Of a DNA stretch of 64,000 nt, positions 1 through 11,400 are shown one piece after another. The DNA is from Strigamia acuminata. Taxonomy: Eukaryota > Arthropoda > Chilopoda > Geophilomorpha > Linotaeniidae. The stretch spans positions 10,161,060-10,225,059 of the forward strand of contig OX442314.1 of NCBI GenBank assembly GCA_949358305.1. The letters run 5' to 3'. Under the pieces are notes generated by a model. That model was not told where the DNA came from. It saw nothing but the letters and a program-made list of their open reading frames with translations, and did not search any database. Within the stretch, counting starts at the first letter, position 1. Each line of letters starts with the position of its first letter. A program made the translations under genes and the position numbers.

Positions 1-373
1 CAACGGCACGAGACAAAAGAGGATTAAAATTAGCTTCATTTGGACTGGGAAATAGAGATTTATTATAATTGATTTGATATTTTAATTAAATTATTATGTT
101 TATTATTACCTTATGCTGGACTGACAAGTGAGACTAATGAATCTTGCTGACTGCAGAATTTTTTGAAGGCAAATGAGGTGATTAAACATTTAGAGCAGAA
201 ATTGATTTTACATTTTTAATTAATTTATTAAGTGTTTAATTAATTTTATTATTTTTTAACACTTGGTTAAATACACCTATCAATTAAATGAAAGCGTCAT
301 TAATTGATTTTTTTTTATTTAAACAAATAAAGAGAATTTAAAAACGTTAACAATTTTGATATATTTAATTTTA
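1..373. repeat. dispersed repeat, copy 1
   Basis: About 370 bp that recur, diverged by substitutions and small indels, at 10,386-10,775 in the same orientation. Both start with a shared core near GAGGATTAAAATTAGCTTC and continue in parallel through an AT-rich stretch with scattered AATTAATT. No coding frame and no clear terminal repeats are seen, so the class is unknown. The window may start inside the element. Confidence 0.75.
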
Positions 374-505
374 TGAAGTATTTTAATGAAGTGCTGAACA
401 GAAATGTGAATAAATGCGCAATAAGACAAACGCGCAAAATAAAAGTAAAGCATTTGAATAAACGCCCAAATATAATGTTAGTAAACGCGCAATAAGAAAT
501 TGATT

Positions 506-974
506 TAAAGGTTAAGTGCACTGAATGTGTTTTATTTTTTTTCTGATAGAGCCTAATAAAAAAATATTTTTCATGAGAAAAAAAATAAAATTTGGGCCTT
601 TATCACTGTTAAATAACAAAAAACTTGACTTTTTCAATGTGATGCATGATAGTTGTTGGCTGGATGACCTACGTCATAAGTTCGGTGGTGGTTGGTGGTG
701 GTGTTGTTGCGCATGGCATCAGATTGCGCATGCGCAGAGGACAGTTTTCACTTCCGCAATCAAGGTCAGCCATTATGAATCCAACCTAAACTCAGAACAA
801 GTTCCTGGTCAACTGAACGAGAGAACTGACAACATCATACTCCCATGATTCTTTGCTTTGTCAACACCGAATATTGCGATTGTTATTAAACAATGATAAA
901 GGCCCAAATTTTATTTTTTCATTAGGCTCTATCAGAAAAAAAATAAAACCCACTCAGTGCACTTGACCTTTATC
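506..974. mobile_element. fold-back element with ~80-bp inverted arms
   Basis: The left arm (506-608) and right arm (868-974) are near-perfect reverse complements, sharing AGTGCACTGA, CTGATAGAGCCTAAT and AAATTTGGGCCTTTATCA. The left arm has a short extra insertion next to an A-run. The roughly 260-bp interior is less AT-rich and contains GCGCATGCGCAG. The apparent 107-residue reading frame across it runs through the arms and looks non-coding. A non-autonomous DNA element (MITE or fold-back type) is the best reading. Confidence 0.75.
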
Positions 975-1008
975 ATTTGAATAAACGCAGAAAATGGATT
1001 TTCAGTAA

Positions 1009-1165
1009 TGCTGGTGCGTTTTGCAAAAAGTACATGCACCAAGTACTTTTTGGTCCGCGATTTTGATCGCAACCAATCAGGTGCGACCCGACGTCATTTT
1101 GGATAAACGTCCAAATCGCAAAGCGACGCGATTCGCGCTGCATCGCGCTCCGTGTGTCACCAGCA
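1009..1165. mobile_element. MITE with 3-bp TAA target duplication
   Basis: The ends TGCTGGTGCG and the reverse complement of CACCAGCA face each other, flanked directly by TAA on both sides (1,006-1,008 and 1,166-1,168). A 3-bp TWA-type duplication suits PIF/Harbinger elements. The interior shares an AAGTACTT-containing stretch and CGCGAT-rich sequence with the element at 9,554-9,890, so the two are probably relatives. Confidence 0.6.
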
Positions 1166-1314
1166 TAATGTTGTATCTGCGTTCTGCAACGTCACCACGC
1201 ATATGTTCACGTGTTACAAGAAGTATAAATAATACTTTGAATGATGACATAGCATACCAAACTAAAAGTACCAACTTGTAACTTCCAAATGGAAACCAGA
1301 GTATTCGAAGGACT

Positions 1315-2513
1315 TTGCAAGAATTTGAAACTGTGGCTGACGGCTTGATGCACAGATGCAATGGTAAGTACCTCACTAATTACTACTTGTGGTGCAATGA
1401 TGAGAGTTGTAGCGGTCACGTTATCTACAACCCTCAGACAACGGTGAGCAAAATATCTCAACCACACTGTGTAGAACCTGCGGACGCATCTACCGGTAGC
1501 CCGGTTGCAAATAGGCAATTCGCAGCCGCTGTGAAGAGGAAAGCTGAGACCAAACCATCCGCTGGATTGCAACTGTATCACTTCGGCATATTGACCCCAC
1601 GATGTCTAAGCATCGTAAAGGCAATTTTCCCCCACTACCGGCTACAACTGAGCTGCTGGAACAAGTTTTACCAACTTTTGCATATTGCAAAACAATTGAC
1701 AACAATTTATTTTTCGTATCTGCGCGTCGGACAATGTCGAAATTGTCAGCAGAGAACATTCCTGAAGGGCTGGAATGCGTTTGGGATGTATTTGTGGAGG
1801 CAAACTTCACAACGGAAACAGACCGTAAGGTGTACTTGTTTATTGAGTACATTTGTGACAGATGGATCATATTGGTGGGTGTAGAAAGAATGACCGTGGA
1901 TGAACAACCAAACAGAGCAAACAACGCAGTAGAATCGTTCCACGTAGGTTTGGCGAGGAAGATAAAAATTGGGCATTTCTTGGATTCATGCGTACCGAGA
2001 TTATGTTCTCTTGCAGCAGGACCAGTTGCTACGACGAGGAGGGGTACTCACGTGTGCATTACTTGATCAAAAAGTGGCTGATATTGTAGCTCGCTTCAAG
2101 GATAACCTCCTATCTATTCCTCAATTACTGGTGCGATTGCTACACGCAGCACCCAACTTTGAAAACTTTGCATGTGAAACCGAGTACGAGTTGCTAATCG
2201 ACAGCAGGTCAGAGAGAGGGTTCGACGCCAAAATTTATTGATTCCGAGCGAAGCAGAAGCGGCTGAATTGGTGGAAGTGGGAGTGGAAATGGAAGTTCCG
2301 GAAGAAGTTGCACCAGCTGAACAAGATGATTACAAGTGCATCATCTGTCTCACAGCACCGAAAACGACAGTTCTTTTGCCGTGCAGACACATCAATTGTT
2401 GCACACCTTACTGTGTGTGACTTATGCGTGGCAAAAACCGTCGTCGTAATGCTGCATTCACTCCGAGATGTCCTGCATGCCGCGGAGTTGTGGAGAGCAC
2501 TACTATCTACTAA
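1315..2513 (+). pseudogene. Mutator-like transposase remnant: FLYWCH-type finger, transposase C-terminal part, RING finger
   Basis: Three coding blocks lie in order on the + strand but in different frames. At 1,315-1,500 is a FLYWCH-like finger (YLWCNDESC then a later HC pair). At 1,602-1,965 is the region that follows the catalytic core in Mutator-like transposases, with the hallmark RANNAVESFH. At 2,325-2,513 is a RING finger (CIIC, then LPCRH, then RCPACR) ending in TAA. The block between finger and transposase is too short for a DDE core, so an internal deletion is likely. A stop in the middle of the RING (about 2,418) and frame changes near 1,600 and 1,965 show decay, though short introns could explain some of these. 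Seen: motifs and frames. Known: FLYWCH fingers accompany Mutator-like transposases in animals. Inferred: this is a dead or domesticated copy. It is probably not functional. Confidence 0.6.
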
Positions 2514-2523
2514 TGTGTTCCGG

Positions 2524-2730
2524 TATACTCTGGCCATGTGTAAGTTTGGCCTAACTCCGGGCCTTTTTTCTGGTGTAGTGATACAAGAAAATAGATCCAA
2601 ACACCAGAAGCAAGCACTAAACTCTGAACTATTTTCCCTGGTGGCAGCACAGAGCACAGTATAGAGACTGTGGCACAGAGTGAGTAATGAGGCTCGGAGT
2701 TAGGCCAAACTTACACATGGCCAGAGTATA
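2524..2730. mobile_element. MITE with 36-bp perfect terminal inverted repeats
   Basis: TATACTCTGGCCATGTG at the left end is matched by its exact reverse complement at the right. Perfect pairing continues for about 36 bp through TTTGGCCTAACTCCG. The 135-bp interior includes a GTGTAGTGATAC-like segment that is also seen near 37,015. It sits 10 bp after the stop of the RING remnant. Perfect arms imply a recent insertion. Confidence 0.8.
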
Positions 2731-2944
2731 GAAGGTGTTCAAAATGTTAGGTTGAATTACAGCAGAATTATTTGTAAATGTTTGGTTGAATTACAGCGAA
2801 TTTTTTCTGCAGCCAATCACAGCTCATTTGCAGCAAGCTCCGGATGCAACGTATCCGCAAGTGTGAACCAGGCTTAAATTGGAATACGATCACGTTGGTT
2901 TGACGTAAATTGGCAATTTCTATGTGGTCGTATAACACAACAAC

Positions 2945-3225
2945 AACTCAATTTGCAAATTTCATTCAAAAAATTTGCAAATTTCAATCAAAAATTTGCA
3001 AATTTCAATCAAAAATTTGCAAATTTCAATCGAAAATCTTCATTTTCATTTATTTGAAAATTCGCAAATTCCATTTGAAAATTTGAAAAATTTCATTTGA
3101 AAATTTGCAAATTCCATTTGAAAAATTCTATTTGAAAATTTGCAAATTCCATTTGAAAAATTCTATTTGAAAATTTGCAAATTCCATTTGAAAAATTCCA
3201 TTTGAAAATTTGCAAATTTCATCGG
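2945..3225. repeat. tandem repeat, ~21-bp unit, AAATTT-rich
   Basis: Imperfect repeats built from CAAAAATTTGCAAATTTCAAT and shorter variants. Each unit carries two A/T tracts about one helical turn apart. The array degenerates toward 3,225. No coding frame. Confidence 0.8.
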
Positions 3226-4034
3226 ATGACCGCATATTTCATCCGTGTGACCGTGATGATACGCATTGGATGCGGTTTACGCGGATCCGCACGGATCCGA
3301 TCCGAATACAATACACATTAACATTACAAAGCCGGCCTGCCATCTGTGGGCGATTGGTTGGACGAAGATTTCGTTTCGCCGCGATCTAAAAAATGATATA
3401 TTTTCATTTTAAATTCGTATTTTTTGAATTAAAATTGTAGATAACTAGTATTAATTTAGGATGCTTACATCTTTGGAATTTTACGAGTCGGATTTGTTAC
3501 ATGGCGCCAACTAGTGGGCATTATTTGAAATGGTTTACAAATGGTCGTTTAGGATGCTTGACGAAGATGAGTTTTAAGTTTTAATATTATTAGAATTTAT
3601 TTAAACGATAAAGATGAAACCATGTTTCGTTTTATTTTTTATTTTAAATTTATTACTTTATTACTATTAATCTATTATTCTATTATTTCTGTTTTAATCT
3701 GTATTTTCGCGTCTGACTTTAACTTGTCTGGCGCCTGCCGAGTTAAACTAGAGGACGAACCACTCGGTATGAATTTTTGTCGACATAAGATTTATGTTTA
3801 TTTGTTTATTTTGTTTATTTTGCTTCATTGACGTTAGAGCTTGGACGAACACTAGTGTTCGTCCAAGGTTAGAGGTAGTGGGAAAGGATGATTTCGGGAT
3901 GCAATTTTCTGCCGTACAGAGTCTGAGAGCGCTCAAGGGAAGCCAACATTCAAGAAAATGTACGATTTATTTTTTGGTTTTTTTTAGTTGATTTTTATCG
4001 TTTGATTTTGGTTTTTTGATTGTTTAAATTGGTT

Positions 4035-4205
4035 TTGAGACGTTTTTGTTGGTTATTTTTTATTTTAGTTGGTTTTTGAGGCATTTCATTTGGTTTTTGA
4101 GGCATTTTAGTTGGTTGAGAAGTATTTTATTTGTTTTTTGAGACATTTTAGTTGGTTTTTGAGGCATTTTAGTTGGTTTTTGAGGCATTTTAGTTGGTTT
4201 TTGTA
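4035..4205. repeat. tandem repeat, 21-bp unit
   Basis: Imperfect copies of a 21-bp unit, CATTTTAGTTGGTTTTTGAGG with small variation. The T4 and T5 tracts are centred 10.5 bp apart within and between units. The array fades downstream into TTTTCA-rich sequence up to about 4,460. Confidence 0.75.
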
Positions 4206-4487
4206 AATTTCTAATTCTCTTTTGCCGATTTTTACTGTTTTCAGTTAATTATAAGCGATTTATATTGATTTTCAGGAGATTTCAGTTGATTTTAAGTGAT
4301 TTCAATTGATTTTCAAGAGATTTCAGTTGATTTTACGTGATTTCTATAAATTTTAATGAGTTTACAGTTCATTTGAACTGATTTCTATGAATTTTATTGA
4401 GTTTACAGTTCACTTGAACTGATTTCTGTAGATTTTCATGAGTACTCTGTTGGTTTTTAGTTGTTTTCAGATAAAATTACACTTACC

Positions 4488-4825
4488 TCTTGGAGACACA
4501 TTACCCGTTCTGGGCCCTTTAAATTGACAGGCACTTGGCCAAAATGCCTGCCCATTGTGAATAAACCGTCTATTCTTTTACCCCGATCCAGATCAGCAAT
4601 GACAACAACAATCAATTAACCCTAAACACAACCACACCTTTTTGTAACTTTTGTATTTAAATTGCCCTTAAGTTGCCCTTGGACTTCCAACTTTATTTTC
4701 CAAATTATTTACACGATTTTCACTGATTTCTCAAGGTCATCTTTGCAATAATTTACAAATCCGATCATTTCCTGGAATGTTGGTCCATCCGTGCCAAATC
4801 CCTTCATTCCTATCACGGCGATGGC
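4488..4825 (-). CDS. possible minus-strand exons, unidentified
   Basis: Two short protein-like stretches read on the minus strand. One begins MKGFGTDGPTFQEM at about 4,806 and runs 31 codons to a stop, with GTGAAA and GTGTAA as possible donors. The other begins MGRHFGQVPVN at about 4,556 and runs into a good donor, CAAGAG followed by GTAAGT (about 4,488). The surroundings are less AT-rich than the flanks. I found no downstream exon that joins convincingly. This could be the 5' part of a minus-strand gene, or a transposon fragment. Confidence 0.25.
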
Positions 4826-5441
4826 GACAACAATAGAATGACGTCATAACAACCGAAAATATTATTTTTCGATTTTAATTTTTATTGACGAAAACAAAAT
4901 TTAAAAAAAAAATGAAATAAAAAAATAACCATTTCAAATAAATCATTAAATAAAAACAATAATAATTAATTATTGTTGATTTAATATTTCAATTTACCGC
5001 ACCTGGTGTCGCAAACAAAAAGTGGAATAATGGCGGATGACGACTCGGTTGAACGACCTTAAAGTCTATTCGACTTCCCACTGCTTGCACGAATCAATCA
5101 AACACAAATGCGAAGTTTGAAAGTGAGTAAACCTCGAGCAAAGTTTGTTGGGAGATGAGGATGAAGTCAAGTATTATTATTATTATTCTTTTATTAGATG
5201 AAACTTTTTCTCTCTCGTCAAGTGGCAACTATGGCGCACGTGTGCACCGCCCTGGACTTGTCGTGTCGATCCGGGTTGCTATGGGAAATTGATTTGCTTG
5301 GAAAAGCAACAGTTACACCAACAGGAAAGCAATACGCCATGAAAACTTGACCGAAATTAGGTGTGATGTTTGAAATGGAGCCGAATTGATCGAATTCAAT
5401 CCGTTTGAAATTGATTGGAACGATTGATGGCGGTTATAATA

Positions 5442-8400
5442 ATGGAGGAAAATGAAAACGAGGTTCTGGTTGATCTAAGGATGAAGGCTGTTTCAATTCT
5501 CTACAGATTAGTCAAGTAATGCAATGTTTCTAACGATTTTTATTATGATGAATTACATGAATGGTTTTTGGCATTTTTAAAATATTTTTTTGAGGATTAT
5601 TACCGATTTTGGGCATTTTTTTGGACATTTTTTGACGGTTTTTCATGTTTTAGTTCACGATTTTAACGGATTTGGTTATTTTCTCGTTTATTTTTAAGTT
5701 TTTGCACGTTTTTGATGATTTTAACACTTTTAAATACTATTTTAGATTATTTATGTGAATTTATTTGAATTTATTTCACTTTTGTGACGGTTTTATACTT
5801 TTCTATTTGGCGGCCATCTTGGATGCCATTAGAAGTTGAAACCTCACTATTTAAATCGACGATTTTATTAACCAAACCAATTCGAAACGACTTTAATTTT
5901 TCAAACTGTAAAACCATAAAAACAATTTCAAAAATTCGTCTAAAAAACAACCGGAGTCCATTTTGGCATTAAGCCTAAACCGCTGTCTGTAGTTTATAGA
6001 TGCACGTTTTGCACATTGTCTTTTTTTAGCCGAACAACGAACAACCAACCCATTCTGTCATTCTCTTTGCTCGCAGGCTGCACATGAAAGCGAGTTCTCT
6101 CAACCGAATGTCAACACACACACCCGTTGCTAGCTCGGCATTAACACCTCCAATCTCTCGCGCCAACGTGCTCCGGTTCGCGCACGAGTCCTCGCCGCCT
6201 TCGCTAATGCGCCGCGGCCGTCGCATCGACCCTTTGCCACACGTGGTGCGGGTGAGTTTTTGCATCAATTTGCATCTTTTAATTTGTCAGTTTCAAACGA
6301 AATGGTAATTCGACCGTCAGGAGTGAAGACCGAAGCGCTTTCGAATTTATCTCCATCCGCTCGATGCAGAATTGCAAATGGAGCGAGCGTGTGCACGGTC
6401 TATTTTTAGATATGGCGCCATCTGATCCGTTTAGCTTGTTTTCTTTCGTTTTTTGATGTGGAACGATGTCTTTTTGCATTGGGTAGGGGGTGAAACCGAT
6501 GGTACGAATAATGCAACGGATATTGCAATTTGGTGAAATGCGCAAGCTCGGAAATCCGCTGTGCCAACCTTGAGGCTTGTTTTACTACAGGTTTTGTTGA
6601 AATCTTTTATTTCTTGTTTTAGAAGAAGCTAATATTGCAGGTTTTAGGAAAACCCAATTTTAAAGCGGGGTTTCCTTAATAAAATAATAATCGCGGAAAT
6701 AAATGACAAAGTTAAAGTCCGGATATCGTCTACTGAATAACCGCGGAATTTAAAAATCGGTTATTGATTAACCGTGAAGTTTTAAATGGAAAAAATTTCA
6801 ATATTGGGATTTGTTATAAAATAACGGGCAGTGTTGTTCATCAAATCGTGAACTAGTTCAAGTTCGTGTTCATCACCATGTGAACTAGTTCACATTCGCG
6901 TTCAGTTCACTTTTTTTCAAAGTGAACTAAGTACTAGTTCGCGAACTTGAACCAATAGTTCAGTTCACTTTTCAAATTTTTTTTTAAAAAATTAAAACGT
7001 TTTTTTTTATGTTTTGTGGTATGCAGATGAAAAAAAACAAACTTTTTTTTGTAAAGCAGTCGTTTTCATTGCTTTTAATGATGAATACCGGTTATAGTCA
7101 TTTTAGCAACGCTCATTTTAGCGATTTTTACCAAATAAGTCCCATTTTAGCGAACATGTCATTTTAGCGACACAAAAACCTAGGTTTTAGCGACAAGCCG
7201 GTTCAAAAAAGTGGTTTTTATCAAAAAACCAGTAAGGTTAGGTTCGCGGGGGGTCAAGGGGGGGCGCAGCCCCCCCCTTGTTAGCCCTTCTTAGGAATTA
7301 AACCTAGGTTTTTGTGTCGCTAAAATGACATGTTCGCTAAAATGGTGTGTCGCTAAAATGAAATCGCTAAAATGATGTACATCCATGAATACGGCTGATT
7401 TTGCTGTTTCAGTTGTAAAAAGTGATCAAATTGAATGTTTTGATGATGAAAACGTCATCAAAATGTCTAAAACCAATGCAAAAAGTTACGTTTTTGCAAC
7501 GTTTTCATCATCAAACATGGTGAACGCGAACTTCGTGAGATTTGATCAAGGGGTACGACATTTAACCGAATCTCTGACAAGGACTTCCGAATCCCGTTCT
7601 GGATCCCCGAAACTCCGAATCCCGAATCTTTACATTTTATAAAGATTTTGAATTTTTTGTCGAAAATTGGACAAAAGCTAAAATAGTTTGGATTTTTTTA
7701 TTAAAATAATCATCTAAATCTTTCCGAATCCCAACGGAATCCCATCCCTCGTAGTTTAGGTTGCAGCAGAGTAACTGCTAGGCCCCTTTGAATTTTTTTT
7801 AGGTTTTAACAACGCCACTTGGTTTCATCCGTAGGGTTTTGAATCTCTGCACGTCTCGGATTGAGTTCAAGGTTAAGATTGATTGTGGGGAAAATGGAAA
7901 TGGAGTTTTATTTATGGTGTTGGGATGGATCGATATTTTCAATGGGGTATGATGCGCGCTGCAATTCGAATGGAAACTTATTTTTGATTTGGCTATAAAT
8001 CGTTGCTGTTATTTATAAGTTGTTCGCTGTGACTGAATAAAATGCTGAAATTAGTGAGTAGAGTTGCAGTTGGGTGTGGGGGAGGATCCAGAAAGCGTAC
8101 AAGGGGGTGGCCATTTTGGTTCAATTTATTCACACACAAAAATTGGACGTTTTGGACCAAAAAATGAATTGCTAGTTGTGATGTAATAACTTGATAACAA
8201 TTGGAGCTTTCCTCGTATTGTAGTGACATCTATGAATCATATGTATTATTGTACAAAAGAATAAATTCTCAGTTATAACTCAATTCTTGCATCAAACACG
8301 TCAGTCATCATCAACAATGTGAGAACAATACAGTGATCTGCCGCTGGTTGGATGCCATTTTGTACGTTGTACTTCCAGAGGTGTTTTTATTTATTTTTTG

Positions 8401-11400
8401 TTTAAAAGTAACAGGATTTTCTTTTTGAAATTTCATGTATTTTCATTAAACATCGTAACAAACGATTAAAAAAGAAAATGGATTCGGCGATCTAACTTGT
8501 GTAGCGGAATGCAGTGTTTGAATTAACAAGTATATCTATGCAGTTTGACCAATTACAGAATTGAATTTAATTAGATTTTAGGTTTATTATTTTCCATTTT
8601 TTTAAAACTAATTTTAAATCAAATTATTTAGAAATTTGATAGATTTTAAACATTGACAATGGAGCCTGGTTGGCTGTCTCTACTCAACAAATTGAGGTTT
8701 ATTAACGGTTGGCGGTAATAAGAAGGGTAATATTGTCGGGAATAAGAAGGGTAATATTGTCGGGAATAAGAAGGGTAATATTGTCGGGAATAATATGGGT
8801 TAGATTGTCGGGAATAATAAGGGTTATAATTATAGGCGTTATAGGCGTAACTTGGATATCCACCTCCATGGGATCTGTAATAGTCATTGTAATCTGAAAA
8901 AGAAAACCATATGAAAAATGTGTGACCATACTTCTGCTGGTTTTGATTTATGTTTATATTTAATGTAAAGCCACTTTGGCAATGACCAATACAATGCATG
9001 TTCGATTAATTTTCGGAAGCATAAGGCTATACCTGTTTAGGGACAAGCAGTTTCTTGAATAGGAAATTTTTTTTCCAGTTTAATTTTTTTGTTGAAAAAT
9101 TGTGACTCGCATGAAATTAATAGTCATTCGTTATTTATTTAGTTAATTAATGTAAATTGAAATTTTCTGCCCCTTAAGGCTCCAGCATAACTTTTAAGCT
9201 GGCTTTGCTGCATTAGTTAAAGGCGCTACAGCTAATGGCTTTTGGCTTTAACCAGTAGTGTTTAAAATCACCACCAGATGGTTCAAACCAAGAGGTATGA
9301 TATACGGGTGGAATTTCGTACACCCTCTATAGCTTAGTACTCATAAGCAGTTTCCTATGTAGGAAACCAGAGCCCACAGAAATTTTGCCTACTGTAAAAG
9401 AGCCTTATACCAAAACAGGTACATTTTACCCTTATGTCTCCGAAGGTTAAAACAGTTCTCAACATAAAGTGATACGCATTAGGAATAGAAGTGTAAAAAA
9501 TTACAACTCCTCTTGATTCCTGATAACACTTTTTGCCACCTTGGCCAACTTCATGCTGGGCGCACACATACCGCGATTTCGCAAGCGAAATCGGCCTGTG
9601 AATCGCGCGCAATGCTACACACATGTAGCTATTTCAGCTTTGCTATTTCAATGTTATGACGTCATTCCTGATCCGAAAAACCTACCCGCCATTTCATTTG
9701 AAAATGTTGATGAAATGACGTCATTTCTTACAGCTCACGGATTGGCTGCGACATGAATCGCGGGCGAAAAAGTACTTGGGACAAGTACTATTTTCAAAAG
9801 TAGATTTCAAACCGGCACGAAGGAAATGACGTCATCTGCGCATGCGCAATGGCGACGCGATGCGAAATCGCGGTGTGTGCGCGCCCAGCATCACTGTGCA
9901 AAATGATAAGGGTCACCATATGGTATCCATAAGGAGGACATGTTCCTTTTTTCAATTGAAATGTAATTATTTTAATGTTAAATGTTTTCTTTAGTAATAA
10001 ACGTTTATATGTTAAAATTTTTTTACTTTTAAATTTTAGAACAGATTGTCCTCCATTTCAATTTTTTGCATATGCTAGCCCTTACTGCATAAAATTGATG
10101 CACAAATGTTCTTTTTAAGTGATAGAAGTGCAATTTTTTTTTTAGCAAACGTGCTTTACTACTGGCAGAATGGTAAAAAAAAGAATTTTAACCTTTGTAT
10201 TGTGTCATTAATGTTGCATTGGGATTCAAATGCAGTCTTTTACTTTTTAAAAAAAACATTTAAAGTGATTATCCTCTTATCTTTACCCACTAAACCAGTT
10301 TCTAAGGTAACAGGGGCAGAAAGTCAACAAATTGTCTAATTTAAAAGTAGAATCTTACAATCGCCACAGCTGCAAATGCTGGCCAAAGACACGAGGCAAA
10401 AGAGGATTAAAATTAGCTTCATTTGGACTGCGAAATAGAAGATTTTTCATTATTGATTTGATATTTTGATTAAAATTAAATTATTATGTTTTATATAATT
10501 ACTTTAAGTTGGGTTGAGACTGATGATACTTGCTGGCTGCTCAAATTTTTCAAGGCAATGTGCTGAAATGTCAGTGGTTGATGTACATTTATAGAAGAAA
10601 TTGATTTTACAACATTTAATTTATTTATTTATATAATTAATTAATTCTCTTTATCCTTACACTTGATTAAATACATCTATTCAATTGAGTGAAAGCTTCA
10701 CTAATTAATTTTTTAAATTCAAACAAATAATAAAGAATAAAGTGTCAACAATTTTTCTAAATTTAATTTTATATTTGAGTTTTTTTTTAAATTTATAAAA
10801 ATTTATGAAAATGTTAGAAATTCTTTAAATTTGCACCATTACACTAGAGGTATGAGAGGTTAGAGTGGATGGAGGATGGGATAAAGGAATAAAATGAATG
10901 AGGGTAAAGTAGCTGTGCAAATTGTTTAAATTTGACACTTAGTGATATTGTAAATGGAAAAATTTAAAGTGGTCCATTTGATGTTTCCAGATGAGTCATT
11001 TCCAACATAAAATTGCACTTTCCTTCCTTTATTTAATTTACCGTATTTTATCGAGTAAGAGCCGCGGCTCTTATTCAAAACTGCCACTTTCAGTCGCAGC
11101 TATTAATCGAGTGCGGCTCTTATTTTAAATAGTGGCCGATAGCTCAATGTTACGCTCTTATTCGAGGGCGGCTCTTATATCAAATTGCCTCTTTCAGTCG
11201 CGGCTTTTATTCGAGGGCGACTCTTAATCGGTAAAATTTTGAAGAGAATTTAGGGGGAGATCGATTTGAGAGTTGTTGTGTTTCTTGCTATGGATATTGG
11301 ATATCAAAAAAAAATTTCCAAAAATGAGTGAAAATGATTTTACTCTTTGAGTATTTCATGTTTATAAAGAAATTTAAACAATTTGGTATTTGTCAAAAGA

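Noticed and set aside
525-848. 107-codon ORF with WWWCCC run
   Set aside because: It starts in one arm of a fold-back element and runs across its interior. No domain or splice support.
3720-3960. Less AT-rich stretch with open frames on both strands near a GACGTTAG acceptor
   Set aside because: Two competing frames, a perfect inverted GACGAACACTAGTGTTCGTC hairpin in the middle and no good donor. I could not decide between exon and repeat.
5231-5350. Short + strand ORF beginning MAHVCTALDLSCRSG
   Set aside because: Composition is coding-like, but it ends at a TGA after 39 codons, has no clear splice links and overlaps the probable 5' UTR of the ten-exon gene. It could be an upstream ORF, but evidence is too thin to list.
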